From Neobacillus sp. FSL H8-0543 (GTDB taxonomy: Bacteria > Bacillota > Bacilli > Bacillales > Cytobacillaceae), in the NCBI RefSeq assembly GCF_038592905.1, contig NZ_CP151943.1:1986501-2050500 (forward strand): a stretch of 64,000 nucleotides of DNA, written 5' to 3'. The notes beneath the pieces are model-generated. The model was not told where the DNA came from. It saw only the letters and a program-made list of their open reading frames with translations, and made no database searches. Of this stretch, positions 60,829-64,000 are shown piece by piece. Every line of letters begins with the position of its first letter. Within the stretch, counting starts at the first letter, position 1. A program made the translations under genes and the position numbers.

Positions 60829-61286
60829 CCTCGACAAACTTCTCTCCTCAAAAATCACTCAAACCCCTATATACCAGCAAAAACATCAAACCCAATCAAA
60901 CGTTTGATTAGTGGATAATTTACTAATTAATCGTTTGATTAAATACATCCAAAACCCTTTCGTAAAACGAACACAGCCCTTTGATTAGAAAATTTTTTGT
61001 CGATGATACCTCTCAGCCTTTGATAACTATCTTCAATATTTACCTATATAAACTATGAACCTACAAAAATCAGCAAATTTTGATACTACACAAACGTTTG
61101 ATTAAAACCACCCCAACCATTGATAAATAGAGAGTTTCTATTATAAAATGCGTCGAAACATGTCACCCGATACAGGACGACATGTATACTAACTCATCAG
61201 CCAAAACTTGATGAAACATGGGAGTCTCCCTGCATCTTTTCTTCCCCGCCTACCCACATCTTACGATTTGGGTTAAAGATATTTCA
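60829..61286 (+). repeat. Dispersed repeat element A, near full-length copy 5
   Basis: All blocks of copy 3 are present, with a perfect AATCAAACGTTTGATT at 60894-60909, TTAATCGTTTGATTAA at about 60929, and CACAAACGTTTGATTAAAA at about 61093. The right end GCCTACCCACATCTTACGAT, TTGGGTTAAAGAT matches copy 3 to about 28130. No coding frame. Confidence 0.8.
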
Positions 61287-61337
61287 ATTGAAAATTCACT
61301 AGCTTGTGCCTGGGCACACGGTTTTCCCCCAAAATTA

Positions 61338-61384
61338 CCTCATTTACTTATGATACGATTCACCGTAATAAATCTAAATGAGGT
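61338..61384. repeat. Short dispersed motif CCTCATTTACTTATGATACG, fullest copy
   Basis: Continues ATTCACCGTAATAAAT and closes with AAATGAGG, the inverse of the opening CCTCATTT, so the whole is an imperfect 47-bp palindrome. It lies 20-70 bases beyond the stop of the SDR gene at 61407. Confidence 0.6.
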
Positions 61385-61406
61385 TAATTCTTGGAAGTTT
61401 CACTTT

Positions 61407-62297
61407 TTATCCATTTATAATAATTCCACCGTTTACATGAAGAATTTGTCCTGTTACATATGAGGAGTCGTCCGACGCCAAATAAACATAAGCAGGTGCC
61501 AGTTCAAAAGGTTGTGCAGCACGTTTCATTGGAGTGTCACTTCCAAATGTTGCATAAGTTTCTGGCGGACCACTTGAAGGGATAAGAGGGGTCCATACAG
61601 GTCCTGGAGCAACGCCATTGACCCGGATTCCTTGATTAATGGCAGATAATGCTAACGAGCGGGTGAATGAAACGATTGCTCCCTTGGAAGCGGCATAATC
61701 GATAGCGTATTCAAGTCCGGTGTATGCAGCGATTGAGGTTGTATTTATAATGGAGCTTCCTTTGTTAAGATAGGGAATAGCTGCTTGTGTAAGATAAAAA
61801 TATGAAAAAATGTTTGTTTGAAAAGTACGTTTAAGCTGCATTACTGATATGTCGCTGATACTTGCTTGTGAATGTGCTTCCCCTGCATTATTGACCAGGA
61901 TTTCAAGATGGCCAAATGCTTCAATTGTATTCTGAACGACATAATGGCAAAACTCCTCACTCCCAATATCCCCCGCGATTGTCAAGCATTGTCTTCCCAA
62001 TTGGTTAACTCTGTCTCTTGTTTCGAATGCATCCCCATGCTCATTTAAATAAACAATAACAACATCCGCCCCTTCTTTCGCAAAAGCAATGGCGACAGCC
62101 CGGCCGATACCGCTGTCTCCTCCAGTAATGATGGCGGCTTTATTCAACAGTTTGTTGCTTCCAGTATAATAAGGATTTTCGGAGATGGGTCTTGGAATCA
62201 TCAAAGATTCAATACCTGGCTGCTGGGGCTGGAATTGTGGGGGAAATGTAACAGGTACTGTTTCGCACTTTTTTACATACCCAAAATGCTGATACAT
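61407..62297 (-). CDS. SDR-family oxidoreductase (YhdF/YdaD general-stress type)
   Basis: 296 residues. A 50-residue N-terminal extension rich in Pro/Gln (VTFPPQFQPQQPGIESLMIP, then RPISENPYYTGSNKL) is characteristic of the YhdF/YhxC/YdaD group of Bacillus. SDR motifs: ITGGDSGIGRAVAIAFAKEGA, NNAGEAH, INTTSIAAYTG and YAASKGAIVSFTRSLAL (Y-x-x-x-K). C-terminus: VYLASDDSSYVTGQILHVNGG. NAD(P)-dependent; the substrate is unknown. Homologues are general-stress proteins controlled by SigB; I did not find a clear SigB promoter. ATG 62297 has GAAGGAGG upstream. Divergent from the cytochrome gene at 62497. Confidence 0.88.
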   Translation of the reverse strand: MYQHFGYVKKCETVPVTFPPQFQPQQPGIESLMIPRPISENPYYTGSNKLLNKAAIITGGDSGIGRAVAIAFAKEGADVVIVYLNEHGDAFETRDRVNQLGRQCLTIAGDIGSEEFCHYVVQNTIEAFGHLEILVNNAGEAHSQASISDISVMQLKRTFQTNIFSYFYLTQAAIPYLNKGSSIINTTSIAAYTGLEYAIDYAASKGAIVSFTRSLALSAINQGIRVNGVAPGPVWTPLIPSSGPPETYATFGSDTPMKRAAQPFELAPAYVYLASDDSSYVTGQILHVNGGIIING

Positions 62298-62496
62298 AAT
62301 AAAGCCTCCTTCGGTTATGTGTTATTTAGCATATTCCAAAGATTATAGGTGAATGCCTAAGTCTTACTGTTTTTGAACTTTTGATTCAATACTAGAGTTG
62401 AAAAGAAACAGTGATTCGATAAGGTATATTTTTCTTGAATAGGTGGAAATTAAAGATGGCTTTTAGTAATTAATTTCCAAAGAGGAGGCAGTTGGG

Positions 62497-64000
62497 GTGA
62501 AAATAAAAAAATGGATGTTTTGTTTGGGTGCCATTCTAGCGTTCATTTTAGCTTTAAATAAACCGGTACATGCTTTTATTCCTTCTAAAGATCAAATTGT
62601 AAAACCTGATAAGGTAACATGGCAGAAGGACCAAGATCAACCTACTTTTGACCTCTGGGGAAGAACATTCTCACGTAAAGAGGCCCATGATTTAATGCAA
62701 ACAGCAAAGGGAAGAGAGCTATTATCCCCTAAGAGTGGTGCTGTAAAAATTGATCAAGCTCTATTAGATTTAGGAAGAAAGTCGTTTTACGAAGAAACAT
62801 TTGGAAATGAAGTCTTTTTATCCGATATTCTTGGCGCTTTTAACGGACCGCTCACAATTGAAAATTTTCAGAAAGCAATAAAAGAGTTAAACGGTAAGGG
62901 AACAACGAATTTACAGGTCGAATTAGCAGAAACAGTAACGATTGGGGGAAAAACATATAAAAAAGGAACAAAAGTGGATACAGGATTTGATGTGGTAAAA
63001 GGTTCTAACGAAGTTCTTGGTTTGCCGATTGTAAGATCAGAGGGAAAGTTAAAAGTAGGACTTAGCTGTGCAGCATGCCATGCTACTGTTGATCCTATTA
63101 ATCAAAAAGTAATCGAAGGGGCTGTTAATACGGATGCTAATTTCGGACTTCTTCTTGCCTTAGGTACTAACACAACAGCTTATTTTGCGCGTACTGAAAT
63201 TGCATCTTTAAAGGATTATATGAAAAATTTAGAGAAAATGGTTGTAACGAGTGAAGGTAAAAAGGAACCCTTACCGGATTCCAAGGCATTGGAAGCGGCT
63301 GTCGATGAAAGTGTAATCAAATGGCCAAAGGGAAACTTTGATATCACCAGTGATTTTATTAGTAATCCCACTCAGATTCCGGATTCGTTCACTTTAGGGG
63401 ATCATCCATACAGCTGGAGTGGATTTGCAATGGCTGGACCGTTTAAAGGGTTAAGTACGTTAAATAATGCTGTTCATGCCCAAGGTTCTGATTTGACAAC
63501 AATTGCCGAAGCCAGTCGAGCTCTATTTGGAATCGACAAAGAGGTATATTTAGGAACCATTTTGCAGAATGCGGCGAATCCTAAATATCGGTTTGATCCG
63601 GCTAAAGGGAAAAAGCCTTCAGAATTTTTTGCACAAGTCGATCCTACCCCGGATGCTCCTGGCGTAAACAAAGCGATTAAATTACCAACCTATCCGAGGT
63701 CTTCACTTATATCACCGAATGGGCTGATCGTCAGCTCTCCAGGAACAAATGTCGGGGAACAAAACAACGGAATGTCAGCGTTTCAAAATACCCTTGTTCC
63801 TCCGAAAACACCGATTAAGATAACAGATGAGGAAAAGCAATTAGGCAAACAGGCATTTGTACGCGGGTCCTGTATAACGTGTCATGCAGGACGTTTTTAT
63901 ACCAATAATCAAATTATACCTGTGGAAAAAATCGGTACGGAACCAACGCGAGCGATTGGTCTAAGAAAAGTAGGCGAGTTTTTGACAGACCCCGTTATTT
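62497..64000 (+). CDS. Di-haem c-type cytochrome, 5' part (cut by the window end)
   Basis: 501 codons are visible. The signal peptide KKWMFCLGAILAFILALNKP (to about VHAF) targets the outside. The first haem site, CAACH, has its Cys at residue 191 (GLSCAACHATVDP); the second, CITCH, has its Cys at 459 (RGSCITCHAGRFY). Between them are WPKGNFDITSDFISNPTQIP, SWSGFAMAGPFKGLSTLNNAVH and SEFFAQVDPTPDAPG. The large spacing of haem sites and the PTPDAPG/ITDEEKQLGKQAFVRG-like parts recall cytochrome-c/di-haem peroxidase-type proteins, but I cannot assign a reaction. GTG 62497 follows AGAGGAGG by eight bases. No rival start is available nearby. Confidence 0.82.
   Translation, partial: MKIKKWMFCLGAILAFILALNKPVHAFIPSKDQIVKPDKVTWQKDQDQPTFDLWGRTFSRKEAHDLMQTAKGRELLSPKSGAVKIDQALLDLGRKSFYEETFGNEVFLSDILGAFNGPLTIENFQKAIKELNGKGTTNLQVELAETVTIGGKTYKKGTKVDTGFDVVKGSNEVLGLPIVRSEGKLKVGLSCAACHATVDPINQKVIEGAVNTDANFGLLLALGTNTTAYFARTEIASLKDYMKNLEKMVVTSEGKKEPLPDSKALEAAVDESVIKWPKGNFDITSDFISNPTQIPDSFTLGDHPYSWSGFAMAGPFKGLSTLNNAVHAQGSDLTTIAEASRALFGIDKEVYLGTILQNAANPKYRFDPAKGKKPSEFFAQVDPTPDAPGVNKAIKLPTYPRSSLISPNGLIVSSPGTNVGEQNNGMSAFQNTLVPPKTPIKITDEEKQLGKQAFVRGSCITCHAGRFYTNNQIIPVEKIGTEPTRAIGLRKVGEFLTDPVI

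Overview
The window looks like a chromosomal segment of an AT-rich, endospore-forming Bacillaceae, of the Neobacillus/Mesobacillus/Bacillus type. Supporting signs are strong AGGAGG ribosome-binding sites, TTG and GTG starts, SigA-like promoters, CcpA (cre) and Fur boxes, a CotF-type spore coat protein, and the DUF1659/DUF2922/YvrJ trio. I saw no rRNA, tRNA or CRISPR array. The genus is an inference.

Layout. 1-8 kb: a cut FecCD-type permease and a block of surface proteins (an Ig-like protein with a C-terminal membrane anchor, a VanY-type D,D-carboxypeptidase, and a 1416-residue Ig-repeat protein). 8.8-12.3 kb: a secreted GH101 endo-alpha-N-acetylgalactosaminidase. 12.5-14.8 kb: a YqcI/YcgG (GntA-like) protein, a CotF-like coat protein and a DUF1989 protein. 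14.8-16.8 kb: a decayed IS605-type tnpB element. 17-21 kb: a frameshifted metallo-beta-lactamase-fold gene, a uracil permease and an OFA-family antiporter. 21.6-26.7 kb: a 1690-residue wall-bound protein with two metallophosphoesterase domains. 28.2-34.8 kb: a TRAP transporter with an aconitase-like (LeuCD-type) pair and an isocitrate-lyase-like enzyme, divergent from a TetR regulator across a region with three operator-like motifs exactly 26 bp apart. 35.4-38.8 kb: a Fur-controlled fbpABC iron transporter. 39-40.7 kb: three small proteins and a CPBP protease. 41.3-44 kb: an extradiol (meta-cleavage) aromatic cluster. 45-48.7 kb: a PadR/DUF4188 pair, a small transposon-like repeat and a CutC-like glycyl radical enzyme with no activase nearby. 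49.5-54.2 kb: two acetyltransferases, an isochorismatase-like hydrolase, a P-loop protein, a triply broken tyrosine recombinase and a serine-recombinase remnant. 54.5-64 kb: a LysM/SH3 protein, PsiE, two SDR oxidoreductases, an M28 aminopeptidase under a cre box, and the start of a di-heme cytochrome c.

How genes work together. Three surface proteins (1.9-3.1, 3.7-7.9 and 21.6-26.7 kb) share the same roughly 20-residue aromatic wall-binding repeats. Together with the secreted GH101 enzyme and double phosphoesterase they suggest life on glycoprotein- or polymer-rich matter. The TRAP/aconitase/lyase operon looks like import, hydration or dehydration, and retro-aldol cleavage of a branched C4-C7 di- or tricarboxylate. 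The 41-44 kb cluster handles catechol-type compounds and has a cre site.

Most unusual feature. The intergenic space holds several repeat islands. Four tandem arrays from three unrelated sequence families share the same unit length of 52 bp, and every unit carries an inverted repeat. A separate dispersed element of roughly 470 bp (five full or partial copies, all in one orientation, with AATCAAACGTTTGATT-type palindromes) and a 210-bp element (two copies, motifs spaced 51 bp) lie in or next to these islands.
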